Positions 34,881 to 43,343 of a stretch of DNA of 64,000 nt are shown here, piece by piece. Position 1 is the stretch's first letter. Each line of letters opens with the position of its first letter. This DNA is from Peribacillus deserti. Its GTDB lineage: Bacteria; Bacillota; Bacilli; Bacillales; DSM-1321. The stretch lies in the NCBI RefSeq assembly GCF_016909175.1, contig NZ_JAFBFI010000002.1, positions 248,001-312,000 on the forward strand, in the 5' to 3' direction. A program made the translations under genes and the position numbers. The notes beneath the pieces are model-generated. The model was given only the letters and a program-made list of their open reading frames with translations. It searched no databases and was not told the DNA's origin.

Positions 34881-35633
34881 TTAAAAGGTCAGCCCACCGC
34901 CATCAACGGATAAAGTGGCTCCTGTAATAAAAGAGGCTTCATCAGATGCTAAAAATAACACAGCTTGGGCCACCTCTTCCGGAGTTCCAATCCTTCCCAG
35001 GGCATTAGCGCGGGAAATAATCGGCCACTTCTTTTCGTTATTTTTCCAATGGTCAATAATTTGTGTATCAATCACTCCAGGGGCAATTGCATTCACCCGG
35101 ATATTAAACTTTCCAAACTCCAGGGCGGCATTCTGAGTGAGAAGGATAACACCTCCTTTAGAAGCATTATAGGCGGAAAGATATTTCTGTCCTTTGAGAC
35201 CAAGAAGGCTGGAGGTATTGATGATAGAACCGCCTCCAGATTCAATTAGACGGGGTACAGCATGTTTAATTCCCAGCCATACACCTTTTAAATTAATATC
35301 AATCACCCGATCCCATTCCTCTTCTTCGAGATCCGTGCCTTTAACTTCAGAATGTCCGATGCCTGCATTATTAAAAAGAATATGTAATCCGCCGTAAGTT
35401 CCGGCTGTTCTGTCAATAAGATAGTGAATCTCTTCCGGCGATGTTACATCAGTCTTTGTAAAAAAAGCTTCTCCACCAAGTTCCTGTATCATTCTAACGG
35501 TTTCTTCGCCCGAATCACTTTGAATGTCAGAAATAGCGATCCTTGCGCCTTCCTGAGCAAATCTTACTGCCGCTGCCCGGCCTATCCCGCCGCCGCCGCC
35601 CGTTATAATGGCCACTTTCCCCTTTAACCTCAT
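34881..35633 (-). CDS. Short-chain dehydrogenase/reductase
   Basis: A 250-aa classical SDR: TGGGGGIGRAAAVRF, NNAG, INTSSLLGLKGQKY, YNASKGG active site and C-terminal ITGATLSVDGG. The Asp after beta-2 (ISDIQSD) suggests NAD. I chose the ATG at 35633 (MRLKGKVAIITGG), preceded by GGGGTGGAA; the 21-residue extension of the longer frame is not SDR-like. Third gene of the operon between another SDR and the ligase. Confidence 0.9.
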   Translation of the reverse strand: MRLKGKVAIITGGGGGIGRAAAVRFAQEGARIAISDIQSDSGEETVRMIQELGGEAFFTKTDVTSPEEIHYLIDRTAGTYGGLHILFNNAGIGHSEVKGTDLEEEEWDRVIDINLKGVWLGIKHAVPRLIESGGGSIINTSSLLGLKGQKYLSAYNASKGGVILLTQNAALEFGKFNIRVNAIAPGVIDTQIIDHWKNNEKKWPIISRANALGRIGTPEEVAQAVLFLASDEASFITGATLSVDGGGLTF

Positions 35634-35658
35634 GATTCCACCCCTTAAATAAAGATAA

Positions 35659-36432
35659 CTACATGGCGTGTGTGCCTCCATCCACAACCAATACATTTCC
35701 AGTTACAAAGTCAGAGGCCTTTGAGGCAAGGAACAGTGCAGCTCCTTTCAAATCATCCTCACTCCCGAATCTGCCCAGAGGCGTTGTTTCAAGAATCGGA
35801 TTCTTTCCCTGCTCAATGATAGCCCTGGACATTTTAGTAGGGAAAAATCCTGGAGCAATCGCGTTTACATGGATGTTGTGTTTTCCCCACTTCACCGCAA
35901 GGTCTTTTGTGAAGGTAATAACAGCACCTTTACTAGTGTTGTAGCCTATCGTATCCATGACCCTGGGATCTACACCGCCAAGTCCGGCCACTGATGCAAT
36001 GTTGATGATTTTGCCGGACTGTTGTTTGATCATCACATTTCCGGCAGCCTGGCTCATTAAAAAAGTTCCGGTTACATTTACATCGATTACTTTTTTCCAG
36101 GCTTCAAGGGGCATTTCGGCAGCAGGGGCTCCCCATGTGGCCCCGCTGTTATTGACAAGAATATCTATCCGTCCAAACGTACTTGTTGTTTCCTCAATTA
36201 CCTTCTGCACATCCTCGGGGTTTGTAATATCACATTGAAGTGCCAGTGTTTTTGCTCCATTTTCTTCAAGTCGCTTTGCAGTTTCTTCACAGGCCTCAAT
36301 CTTTCTTGAACAAAGAACCACATTCGCCCCTGCTTCTGAGAGGCCCTCTGCGATTTGTGCGCCCAATCCTCTTCCTCCGCCGGTTACGATAGCGGTCTTT
36401 CCCTTTAAATCGAACAATTCCTTAACATTCAC
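35659..36432 (-). CDS. Short-chain dehydrogenase/reductase (RhlG-like)
   Basis: A 257-aa classical SDR: TGGGRGLGAQIAEGL, NNSGATWGAP, NIASVAGLGG, YNTSKGA and C-terminal NVLVVDGGTHAM. The VLCSRK after beta-2 suggests NADP(H), and the NNSGATWGAP segment is found in RhlG/3-oxoacyl-reductase-like members. Second gene of the operon, 14 nt after the acyl-CoA dehydrogenase. Substrate unknown; a hydroxy/keto acyl-CoA fits the context. Confidence 0.9.
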   Translation of the reverse strand: MNVKELFDLKGKTAIVTGGGRGLGAQIAEGLSEAGANVVLCSRKIEACEETAKRLEENGAKTLALQCDITNPEDVQKVIEETTSTFGRIDILVNNSGATWGAPAAEMPLEAWKKVIDVNVTGTFLMSQAAGNVMIKQQSGKIINIASVAGLGGVDPRVMDTIGYNTSKGAVITFTKDLAVKWGKHNIHVNAIAPGFFPTKMSRAIIEQGKNPILETTPLGRFGSEDDLKGAALFLASKASDFVTGNVLVVDGGTHAM

Positions 36433-36446
36433 ATACAGCCCTTCTT

Positions 36447-37679
36447 TCAGTATATTTTTTCAGGTTGTTTTTCCCTGTATTTACGCAGTTCCAGCTTGGC
36501 TACCTGTACCTTATGAACCTCGTCCGGCCCATCAGCAAGCCTCAAGGTTCTCGCATTTGCCCATTGCGCTGCCATGGTAAAGTCCCCCGAAACTCCTGCT
36601 CCGCCAAAGCCTTGAATCGCCCTGTCGATTACGCGGAGAGCCATTGATGGCGCTACTACTTTTATCATGGCTATTTCAGTTTTGGCTTCTTTATTCCCGA
36701 CAGTATCCATCATATAAGCAGCCTTAAGAGTGAGCAGTCTTGCCTGTTCTATTTCAATACGGGATTCAGCAATCCATTCCTGAATAACTCCCTGGCCTGC
36801 CAGCGCCTTTCCGAACGCTGTACGGTTTTGTATACGCTTACATAATTCCTCGAGCGCACGCTCTGCTGCACCAATTAATCTCATACAGTGATGAATTCTT
36901 CCAGGACCTAAACGCCCCTGAGCAATCGCGAAGCCTTTTCCTTCTGCCCAGATCATGTTTTCTGCCGGAACCTTTACATTTTCGAAGGTAATCTCCGCAT
37001 GTCCATGCGGTGCATGGTCATAGCCAAAAACGGAAAGCATTCTTTCAATTTTCACCCCAGGAGAATCTAAAGGCACTAGAATCATAGACTGCTGTTCATG
37101 ACGGCCAGCCTGAGGATTCGATTTCCCCATAACTATTGCTATTTTGCAGCGTGGATCTCCTGCCCCTGAAGACCACCATTTTCGGCCGTTGATTAAGTAA
37201 TAATCGCCTTCTCTTTCAATGCGGGCGCTGATATTAGTGGCGTCAGAAGAAGCTGTATCAGGCTCTGTCATAGAGAAGCAGGAACGGATTTCACCATCTA
37301 ACAAAGGCTTAAGCCATTTTTCCTTTTGTTCTAGTGTTCCATACCGCACCAAAACTTCCATATTTCCTGTATCTGGCGCATTGCAGTTAAATACCTCAGG
37401 CCCTATGAGAGAGCGTCCCATAATTTCACATAAAGGCGCGTATTCTATATTCTTAAGGCCCGCACCATATTCACTTTCAGGCAAAAATAAATTCCATAAT
37501 CCCTGTTCTTTTGCTTTACTCTTTAAATCTTCCATAATGGGGGGAACTGTGGTCCATCTTGTTTCCCCAGTTCCCAGTTGTTTTTCATACTTCTGTTCAT
37601 TTGGATACACATGTTCTTCCATGAATTCAATTAGTTTATGCTGTAATGCTTTCACTTTCGGTGAATAAGAAAAATCCAA
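36447..37679 (-). CDS. Acyl-CoA dehydrogenase (ACAD11/FadE36-like, 410 aa)
   Basis: A 410-aa flavoprotein: [18 protein letters not shown] (flavin-binding), [29 protein letters not shown] and C-terminal [12 protein letters not shown]. The [10 protein letters not shown] pattern is the one seen in ACAD10/11-type dehydrogenases, which go with APH-fold kinases; such a kinase is encoded at 29920-30999. The start is TTG at 37679, with GGGGGATT 6 nt upstream; no ATG is nearby. First gene of the five-gene operon with promoter at 37726-37754 and TetR palindrome at 37697. Confidence 0.9.
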   Translation of the reverse strand: MDFSYSPKVKALQHKLIEFMEEHVYPNEQKYEKQLGTGETRWTTVPPIMEDLKSKAKEQGLWNLFLPESEYGAGLKNIEYAPLCEIMGRSLIGPEVFNCNAPDTGNMEVLVRYGTLEQKEKWLKPLLDGEIRSCFSMTEPDTASSDATNISARIEREGDYYLINGRKWWSSGAGDPRCKIAIVMGKSNPQAGRHEQQSMILVPLDSPGVKIERMLSVFGYDHAPHGHAEITFENVKVPAENMIWAEGKGFAIAQGRLGPGRIHHCMRLIGAAERALEELCKRIQNRTAFGKALAGQGVIQEWIAESRIEIEQARLLTLKAAYMMDTVGNKEAKTEIAMIKVVAPSMALRVIDRAIQGFGGAGVSGDFTMAAQWANARTLRLADGPDEVHKVQVAKLELRKYREKQPEKIY

Positions 37680-37696
37680 ATTAAATCCCCCTTTTG

Positions 37697-37716
37697 CATA
37701 CTAACCAGTCGGTATG
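37697..37716. promoter_or_regulatory. TetR-type operator, copy 2
   Basis: CATACTAACCAGTCGGTATG, a palindrome (consensus CATACYRACYRGTYRGTATG) just downstream of the promoter and upstream of the acyl-CoA dehydrogenase start. Its position at or after the transcription start suits roadblock repression. Confidence 0.85.
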
Positions 37717-37725
37717 TTTGTGAAT

Positions 37726-37754
37726 ATTATAATACCTGTCGAGAGGATTGACAA
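37726..37754 (-). promoter_or_regulatory. Promoter of the 37679-32576 operon
   Basis: On the minus strand: TTGTCA (37749-37754), 17-nt spacer, perfect TATAAT (37726-37731), about 47 nt before the TTG start. Confidence 0.8.
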
Positions 37755-37785
37755 ATTTTAATCTGAAAATTTAAAAAACTTGTTA

Positions 37786-37817
37786 TAAAAAAATACCGGT
37801 CATGAACAAACCGGTGT
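37786..37817 (-). terminator. Terminator of kynU
   Basis: ACCGGT at 37795-37800 and 37810-37815 pair as arms, with a T-run on the minus strand (A-run 37785-37793 on the plus strand). The arms sit 12 nt past the kynU stop codon. Confidence 0.75.
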
Positions 37818-37829
37818 GGTGTTGAGGAC

Positions 37830-39101
37830 TTAAGCTACTACTTCACGCTCGTTTGGGAATTTTTCATAGTGCTTTTCTTTCATAATATCTTTGAGAATCT
37901 GGACAACTTTCCAGACCTCCTCGAATGTTGAATACAGAGCAACAGGTGCAAGCCTTATTATATTTGGTGCACGAAAGTCAGGAACAATTCCAAACTCTTT
38001 AAGAGATTTGCAGATTCTAGCGGCCTCTTTATGCTCTAAACTTATATGGCCGCCGCGCTGGGCATCTTCACGCGGGCTTCCAATATAGAAATGATAGTCT
38101 GATAGTTCAATGTCTATGAGTTCCATTAAATATTGCGTTAACTGAAGCGATTTTTGTCTAATTGCTTCTATTCCTGCTTCATTAAACATTTCTAGAGACC
38201 CGAGGATCGGAGCAATGCTCAGCACATGCGGCGTGCCAATCTGGTAAGCTCCTGCATCAGGTGCTTGAGTTAACGTATGTTCCATATCGAATTGTTTATC
38301 TTTGCGCGATCCAAACCAACCTGCTAATCCTGCCTTTTTCCCGAAATGTTTTTTATTAACGAATAAACCGCCGACACTTCCGGGGCCGCCGTTTAAATGT
38401 TTGTAATTGCACCAATAAGCAAAATCGACATCCCAATCACTAAAGCTGTGTGGAATCGCCCCTACAGAATGGCAGCCATCAAATCCGATAAGAATACCCC
38501 TCCGGTGCGCCTCCTCGGTCAGACGCTTCATATCCAAAATCTGTCCGCTTCTGTATAAAATCGTTGGCAGGACAATCAATGCGATGTCGTCTGTCATGGC
38601 TTCGATAATATCTTCTTCATTGAGAAACCTGCCGTCCCGGCTTTTTACACACACTAAGTGGGTTTCTGGATTAAAGCCTTTTAACGACAGCTGGCTTTGC
38701 AGTGCATAAAGATCAGATGGGAACGTAAGCTCATCTGCGAGGATTTTAGTCTTCTTTCCGGAAGGCTGATAAAAGGTAGCTGCCAGCTGATGAAGATTAA
38801 CAGTTGTGGAGCCAGTTACCATAACCTCTTCTGCAGACGCCCCGACAAGCGGAGCAAGAAGACTCCCAAGTTTTTCAGAAAAATAATACCAGGGCTGCCT
38901 CCCTTTAGTCCATCCTTCAATTCCAAGCTCTTTCCAGTCCTGAAGGGAATCTAGCAGAGTCTTTTCCGCCCGCTTTGAAAGCAGTCCTAGTGAATTTCCA
39001 TCCATATAAATCTGAGGAAGTAAATAAAATTCTTCTCTATATTTATGTAAAACATCCTTGCTGTCCATTTGCTTTGCATATTTCAATGAAGCTGAATCCA
39101 T
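37830..39101 (-). CDS. kynU: Kynureninase
   Basis: A 423-aa PLP enzyme that splits kynurenine into anthranilate and alanine. Signature segments: [52 protein letters not shown] and the PLP lysine in [12 protein letters not shown] (about residue 235). Full-length. The ATG at 39101 has AGGAGGTTAGATC upstream, overlapping the end of a broken GNAT gene. It stands alone with its own terminator, 13 kb from kynA-kynB on the same strand. No anthranilate-degrading genes are in the window. Confidence 0.96.
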   Translation of the reverse strand: MDSASLKYAKQMDSKDVLHKYREEFYLLPQIYMDGNSLGLLSKRAEKTLLDSLQDWKELGIEGWTKGRQPWYYFSEKLGSLLAPLVGASAEEVMVTGSTTVNLHQLAATFYQPSGKKTKILADELTFPSDLYALQSQLSLKGFNPETHLVCVKSRDGRFLNEEDIIEAMTDDIALIVLPTILYRSGQILDMKRLTEEAHRRGILIGFDGCHSVGAIPHSFSDWDVDFAYWCNYKHLNGGPGSVGGLFVNKKHFGKKAGLAGWFGSRKDKQFDMEHTLTQAPDAGAYQIGTPHVLSIAPILGSLEMFNEAGIEAIRQKSLQLTQYLMELIDIELSDYHFYIGSPREDAQRGGHISLEHKEAARICKSLKEFGIVPDFRAPNIIRLAPVALYSTFEEVWKVVQILKDIMKEKHYEKFPNEREVVA

Positions 39102-39104
39102 GAT

Positions 39105-39531
39105 CTAACCTCCTGAATTAGGTATTCTCGCTAACGTTTTTATTAACCTTTTAAAAATGTGTGGAGTGAGGAAATGGCTATCAGCGTGAAAGCCCATTGC
39201 CTGATAAAAACGATCCGCTTCTTGTGTGTCAGTGTTTAATAGCGATTTTCCAATTCCGGCTCTTCGATAGTCTTTTTTCCATAAAACCTTCTAAGCCTCG
39301 CAACACCTTCTTCCAATGAGTGAGGATCCTGGTTGATACCGCCAATTGCAATTATCTGATCGTTTTGATATACGCCAAACAGGACTTCACCACATTTGTT
39401 GAATGTGTTATCCCCTGTTGATAATCTGTTAAAAGTCTGTCGACGAAACCTTCAGACCGGCTTTCTATTAACAGATCAGATAGGCTCTTTTCATCTAAGC
39501 ATGTGAGAGATTTAAATTCATAATTTCCCAT
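39105..39531 (-). pseudogene. GNAT acetyltransferase, degraded
   Basis: Starts at ATG 39531 (GGGGAG ribosome site) as MGNYEFKSLTCLDEKSLSDL. Near 39390 the frame breaks; the sense continues in the next frame as GEVLFGVYQNDQIIAIGGIN, and breaks again near 39280 to continue as KKDYRRAGIGKSLL then NTDTQEADRFYQAMGF to a stop at 39105. Between GKSLL and NTDT some 15-25 residues of the GNAT fold seem to be missing. At least two frameshifts plus a deletion mean true decay. It directly precedes kynU. Confidence 0.8.
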
Positions 39532-39715
39532 TCGAGCTCCCCTTTGAAATCTAAAGAAACGGATAATTTTAATATAATACAATGAAGCAATGGTGTCATA
39601 ATATTTTGTAAATAAGAGAAATCTGTCTCGTACATCAGCTTTCATTACCGGAATACTGAGTCCAGTTCCTTTCGAGTAGTAAACCCGAAAAATGCTGCTC
39701 GAATTTTTCAGTAAT

Positions 39716-39757
39716 AAAAAGATGCAGCGCTGTAAGAGCAGCGCTGCATCTTTTTTG
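39716..39757. terminator. Strong bidirectional terminator after the BI-1 gene
   Basis: Perfect 12-bp arms 39721-39732 and 39739-39750 (GATGCAGCGCTG/CAGCGCTGCATC) between A- and T-runs. Confidence 0.92.
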
Positions 39758-39761
39758 AAGA

Positions 39762-40403
39762 CTAGTCTTTACTTAGGATTCCAAGGAATCGAAGCAGGTT
39801 AATGAATAAGTTAAGGAAATCTAGATAAAGCGATAAAGCCAGGAGCGGTACCATTTCTTCCGATATGCCTCTGTGCTTCATTTGATTAAAATCGTAAAGG
39901 ATAAAAAGTGAGAACACAAGTGCTCCGATACCAGAGAAGGCAAGCAGTCCGCCGTCATTTAACGGGCTGAATATACTGAAAATCCCGATGAAAATTAAGG
40001 CCAGTACTGCAACCATCAGGAAAGTACTGAGGAATCCGAGATCTTTTTTCGTTCTGGATCCGATCAGCCCGAATACAGTGAAGATACCAAGAGTCATTCC
40101 AAACGCATATAATACAATTTGGGCGCCAGATTGGGAAATATAGTGGCTCACAATTGGATATGTGGTAATTCCTGAAATCACTGCGAATGCATAAACAAAT
40201 GTATAACCAACCGCTTTCCTTTTTCTAAGCCAGAAAGCCGAAATCAGCATAATTACCTCAGCAACCATCAGCGGCAGCATTAATGCCCCTGGCACAAATT
40301 GTCCCGCATATAAGCCTGCAGTTGCAAGTAATAGAGTCACAATAAAAACTTGAATGACTTTTTGAAAAAGCGATCTTTTTCCAACTGATATAACTTGTTG
40401 CAT
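39762..40403 (-). CDS. Bax inhibitor-1/YccA family membrane protein (YetJ-like)
   Basis: A 213-aa protein with seven predicted membrane helices. The C-terminal part ILYDFNQMKHRGISEEM ... ALSLYLDFLNLFINLLRFLG is the BI-1 signature with its conserved acidic residues. B. subtilis YetJ is a pH-sensitive calcium leak channel. I chose the ATG at 40403 (MQQVISVGKRSLF), with GAGAGGGGATTTTC upstream; the longer frame begins before that site. Single gene, divergent from the PPOX gene at 40561. Confidence 0.92.
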   Translation of the reverse strand: MQQVISVGKRSLFQKVIQVFIVTLLLATAGLYAGQFVPGALMLPLMVAEVIMLISAFWLRKRKAVGYTFVYAFAVISGITTYPIVSHYISQSGAQIVLYAFGMTLGIFTVFGLIGSRTKKDLGFLSTFLMVAVLALIFIGIFSIFSPLNDGGLLAFSGIGALVFSLFILYDFNQMKHRGISEEMVPLLALSLYLDFLNLFINLLRFLGILSKD

Positions 40404-40560
40404 GAAAATCCCCTCTCGCTTGATTAAAATTTTTCTTACCATCTTATACGAAACAAGTTGCATAAAGTTTCAACTTCATCGAACTTTTAGTATCATACCA
40501 CAAGAAAATGGTCTATTTTTAAATTAATAGTTAAATTTTTTCATTTTGGAGCTGAAATGT

Positions 40561-41178
40561 ATGAAGAAGATATCGAGTGAGTCTGAACTAAGGGAAATAG
40601 TGGGATTTCCCGGTAAGCTGGCCGAGAATAAGGAAATTCGTTTCCTGGATTTACATTGCAGGGAGTTTATATCCAAATCTCCATTTCTTGTACTGAGTTC
40701 ATCTAATAACGAGGGACTTTGTGACGCTTCTCCCCGGGGGGATGCTCCAGGGTTTGTTAGTGTACTGGATGACCATACCCTGCTTATACCCGAAAGGCCC
40801 GGGAACCGAAGACTTGATACTCTATTAAATATCTTGTCCAATCCTCATGTGGGTTTGATCTTTTTAATACCCGGTATGGGAGAGACATTGCGAATTAATG
40901 GGAAGGCCTTTATCATTAAGGACCAAGAACTGTTAGCCCCTCAGGCCGTTAATGGCAAGACACCTTTAATGGGTATTATGGTAAAAGTAGAGCAATGTTT
41001 TATTCATTGTGCAAAAGCGATTCTTAGGTCACAGCTCTGGAAACATGAGAACTGGCTTGATGATGAGCAAATTCCTTCTGGGGCCAAAATTCTTGCCGAG
41101 CATGCAAATCTAGTAGATATGGATGAAAGAGAAGTTTCTTCCTCGCTAAAAGAATCCTATGAAAAGAGGCTTTATTAA
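40561..41178 (+). CDS. Pyridoxamine 5'-phosphate oxidase-family FMN protein (MSMEG_1061 type)
   Basis: A 205-aa split-barrel flavoprotein: SPFLVLSSSNNEGLCDASPRGDAPGF spans the FMN loop (key ASPRGDxPGF), PERPGNRRLDTLLN binds phosphate, and RINGKAFI closes the barrel. The group is annotated as FMN- or F420-dependent oxidoreductases of unknown substrate. I used the ATG at 40561, with GGAG 9 nt upstream; a TTG at 40546 overlaps that site. Single gene, divergent from the BI-1 gene. Confidence 0.88.
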   Translation: MKKISSESELREIVGFPGKLAENKEIRFLDLHCREFISKSPFLVLSSSNNEGLCDASPRGDAPGFVSVLDDHTLLIPERPGNRRLDTLLNILSNPHVGLIFLIPGMGETLRINGKAFIIKDQELLAPQAVNGKTPLMGIMVKVEQCFIHCAKAILRSQLWKHENWLDDEQIPSGAKILAEHANLVDMDEREVSSSLKESYEKRLY

Positions 41179-41299
41179 GCGAGTGCCCTTCGCTGCAATC
41201 AGCAGCAATAAAAAATTTTTAATAAACAATATATCGAGTTCAATACTAAATGATATAAAAGCAGATAAAAAGATCTGTGCTATTTGTTTCAAAGTAAAA
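41179..41299. other. Short intergenic stretch after the PPOX gene
   Basis: No feature recognised before the shared terminator at 41300. Confidence 0.4.
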
Positions 41300-41333
41300 A
41301 AGGACACTAAACATTTGATTGTTTAGTGTCCTT
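41300..41333. terminator. Bidirectional terminator
   Basis: Perfect 13-bp arms 41300-41312 and 41321-41333 with an 8-nt loop; T-rich on the minus-strand side. It ends the Cys/Arg-rich gene and probably the PPOX gene. Confidence 0.88.
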
Positions 41334-41365
41334 CCTAGTGTCTTACAGGAGTGTTATTTCAGTTG

Positions 41366-41521
41366 TTAGCTTCCAAAACTATGTCTTCTACGACGACGTC
41401 TCGTACATCTTAAACAATCCCGTTCACATTGCTCTGGATTCTCTGCTCTTTCACATACAGCCTCACAGAATCTGATACATGAAGGTCTTAATCTGCTGTT
41501 TCCGCCTCTTGAACAACTCAT
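41366..41521 (-). CDS. Small Cys/Arg-rich protein (51 aa)
   Basis: The ATG at 41521 has a near-perfect AGGAGGTGATAG ribosome site. The product has seven cysteines (positions 3, 15, 19, 23, 32, 36, 39; spacing C-x3-C-x3-C-x8-C-x3-C-x2-C) and a C-terminal run of six arginines after CTR. No signal peptide. I do not recognise the family. The spacing would allow metal binding or disulfide cross-links; small basic, Cys-rich proteins of this kind are common among spore coat and other sporulation products in bacilli. It is monocistronic with its own terminator. Confidence 0.75.
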   Translation of the reverse strand: MSCSRGGNSRLRPSCIRFCEAVCERAENPEQCERDCLRCTRRRRRRHSFGS

Positions 41522-41640
41522 AACTATCACCTCCTACATTAAGCATTCTATGAAAAATTGATAGAATAGAGACGGCACTCTTACTATTTAATAAGCCTTT
41601 TTTTGAGAGTGTTTTTAGGAAAAACTTTTTCAAACATAAA

Positions 41641-41667
41641 AGAGTCTCGTATATTATACGAGACTCT
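41641..41667 (-). terminator. Hairpin downstream of the IS1182 remnant
   Basis: Arms 41641-41653 and 41655-41667 (AGAGTCTCGTATA and its complement), T-rich on the minus strand side; a terminator for minus-strand transcription from the IS remnant. Confidence 0.5.
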
Positions 41668-41676
41668 CAGATTGTC

Positions 41677-41727
41677 GACAAAAGTCATTCGGAATAGGCC
41701 TATTCCGAATGACTTTTGTCTTTTTTT
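41677..41727 (+). terminator. Perfect 44-bp palindrome with T-run
   Basis: Positions 41677-41720 form a perfect palindrome with two 22-nt arms and no spacer (centre AATAGGCCTATT), followed by T7 on the plus strand. It is unusually long for a terminator and lies next to the IS1182 remnant, to whose end region it may belong. Confidence 0.7.
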
Positions 41728-41766
41728 GCATTTTTATCTTTGAACAGACCTCTCCGAGGTAATTTA

Positions 41767-42455
41767 TTATGCCATTTTTGGACTTACCCATGTCCAGCTG
41801 GCCAGTTTCTTTAAATTCATGGCAGCAAAAGTAAGCATCGCCTGCATGGACAATTTTTTAAGGCCTCTTAAAGTTGTCCATCGCATACCATGCTTTTCTT
41901 TTGCATCAGCAAATACACGTTCAATTGTTTCTTTTCGTCGTGCATAGATTATTTTATTCTCTTCTGTGTGACGAAGATGTTCAGCTTCTTCAAGAAACTC
42001 TTCCCAAACATGTCGTTGAATCAGCTTCTGATGTTTTTGACTTTGGGTACATTGAGAAAGGAGGGAGCAATCGTTACACTGTAGTGGATTAGAGAAGTAT
42101 TGACGATAGCCTTCCTCGTTGTGGTGCTATATTTTAAAACTTGTCCTTGCGGACAAAGGTAGCAATCATAATGTTCATCATAAACAAAGTCATGCTTTTT
42201 TAAATAACCATCCTTAGTACGCGGACGAGTATAAGGTAAAGCAGGACGAATCTCATTTTCAAGTAAGTATTGAGCGATAGCAGGTGTTTTATATCCAGCG
42301 TCAGCAGCAACAGCTGAAGGTTTCCCAGAGTTCTCTATGACTTTTTCGAGTAGTGGTTCAAACATGACACTATCATGAACATTTCCAGGTGTAACAATCG
42401 TCCCTAAGACAAAACCATTCTTATCCGCAGCTGCATGCTTATTAAAATAGTACTA
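41767..42455 (-). mobile_element. IS1182-family transposase remnant, 5'-truncated and frameshifted
   Basis: The minus strand from about 42455 reads YYFNKHAAADKNGFVLGTIV then TPGNVHDSVMFEPLLEKVIE, a core IS1182 transposase segment; then AADAGYKTPAIAQYLLENEI and a zinc-like region YDCYLCPQGQVLKY. Near 42125 the frame changes; sense resumes as NEEGYRQYFSNPLQCNDCSL and continues through ARRKETIERVFADAKEKHGM to the normal C-terminus LASWTWVSPKMA at 41767. The N-terminal half is missing. The copy is therefore inactive. No terminal inverted repeats could be paired; the palindrome at 41677 may mark one end. Confidence 0.85.
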
Positions 42456-42653
42456 TACATCCGTTTACTTGGAGAGAACATATTATCTTTTAGTAGGAAA
42501 GATCAAATAGACGCTGTATCTCAATACATATAAAAAGAGAGGTAAGAGTTTAAATTTTTAATGTTTTTTTTTGCCTCCAGTCGTACAAGCATATCTTGCT
42601 GAATACATATGTAACAGCGGGTTTGTCCGAAAACTGAACTGGGGGTTTTGCAA

Positions 42654-43280
42654 GTGAGTATATTCTTCAGCTATATTTTTCTTGGGCTGTCATTAGCGGC
42701 ACCAATAGGGCCTATTAACGCGGCACAAATTGACAAAGGCATTAAAAGCGGGTTCTGGAATGCCTGGCTTGTGGGCCTGGGTGCAACAATCGCCGATATG
42801 ATTTATATGCTTCTGGTCTATTTCGGGTTAGTACAATTTATAGAGATTCCTTTTATAAAAACATTGCTATGGTCATTTGGATGTTTTGTCCTTATTTATA
42901 CTGGTATTGAAAGTATTATTGCAGCCGGGAAAATCTCTATTCAAAATTCCAGGAACGCCGAGTCCTCGGTTAAATCCTTTTTCTCCGGATTTTTTATGTC
43001 TTTATCGAACCCGATCACAATTCTTTTCTGGATAGGGATATACGGTTCCATACTGGCAAAAACAGCTGCTTCCTATGATCGCGACCAGCTGATTCTATAT
43101 AGTTCGGCCATTTTTATAGGAGTATTAATCTGGGATATCACGATGGCTGCCATCGCGAGCAGTTTCCGGAGGTATCTTAGGTCGGGAATCCTGACCATAA
43201 TCAGCGTTCTTTCTGGAATATCATTAATTGGTTTTGGCCTTTATTTTGGATATCAAGCCATAAAGATGATATTTTTCTAA
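42654..43280 (+). CDS. LysE-family amino acid exporter
   Basis: A 208-aa membrane protein with about six helices. Conserved LysE/RhtB segments: GLSLAAPIGPINAAQIDKGI (the PxGP motif region) and GFFMSLSNPITILFWIGIYG (SNPxxxxFW). It exports amino acids or related small solutes. I chose GTG at 42654 (MSIFFSYIFLG), with GGGGG 8 nt upstream, over TTG at 42648. Single gene ending at a shared terminator; the IS1182 remnant lies just upstream. Confidence 0.9.
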   Translation: MSIFFSYIFLGLSLAAPIGPINAAQIDKGIKSGFWNAWLVGLGATIADMIYMLLVYFGLVQFIEIPFIKTLLWSFGCFVLIYTGIESIIAAGKISIQNSRNAESSVKSFFSGFFMSLSNPITILFWIGIYGSILAKTAASYDRDQLILYSSAIFIGVLIWDITMAAIASSFRRYLRSGILTIISVLSGISLIGFGLYFGYQAIKMIFF

Positions 43281-43308
43281 GTTCACCGCATCCTCCAGTT
43301 ACATATAA

Positions 43309-43340
43309 AACTCGTCTCCACATGGGGAGACGAGTTCTTT
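43309..43340. terminator. Bidirectional terminator between LysE and the amino acid permease
   Basis: Perfect 11-bp arms 43309-43319 and 43326-43336 (AACTCGTCTCC/GGAGACGAGTT) with A/T-rich flanks. Confidence 0.9.
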
Positions 43341-43343
43341 GTC

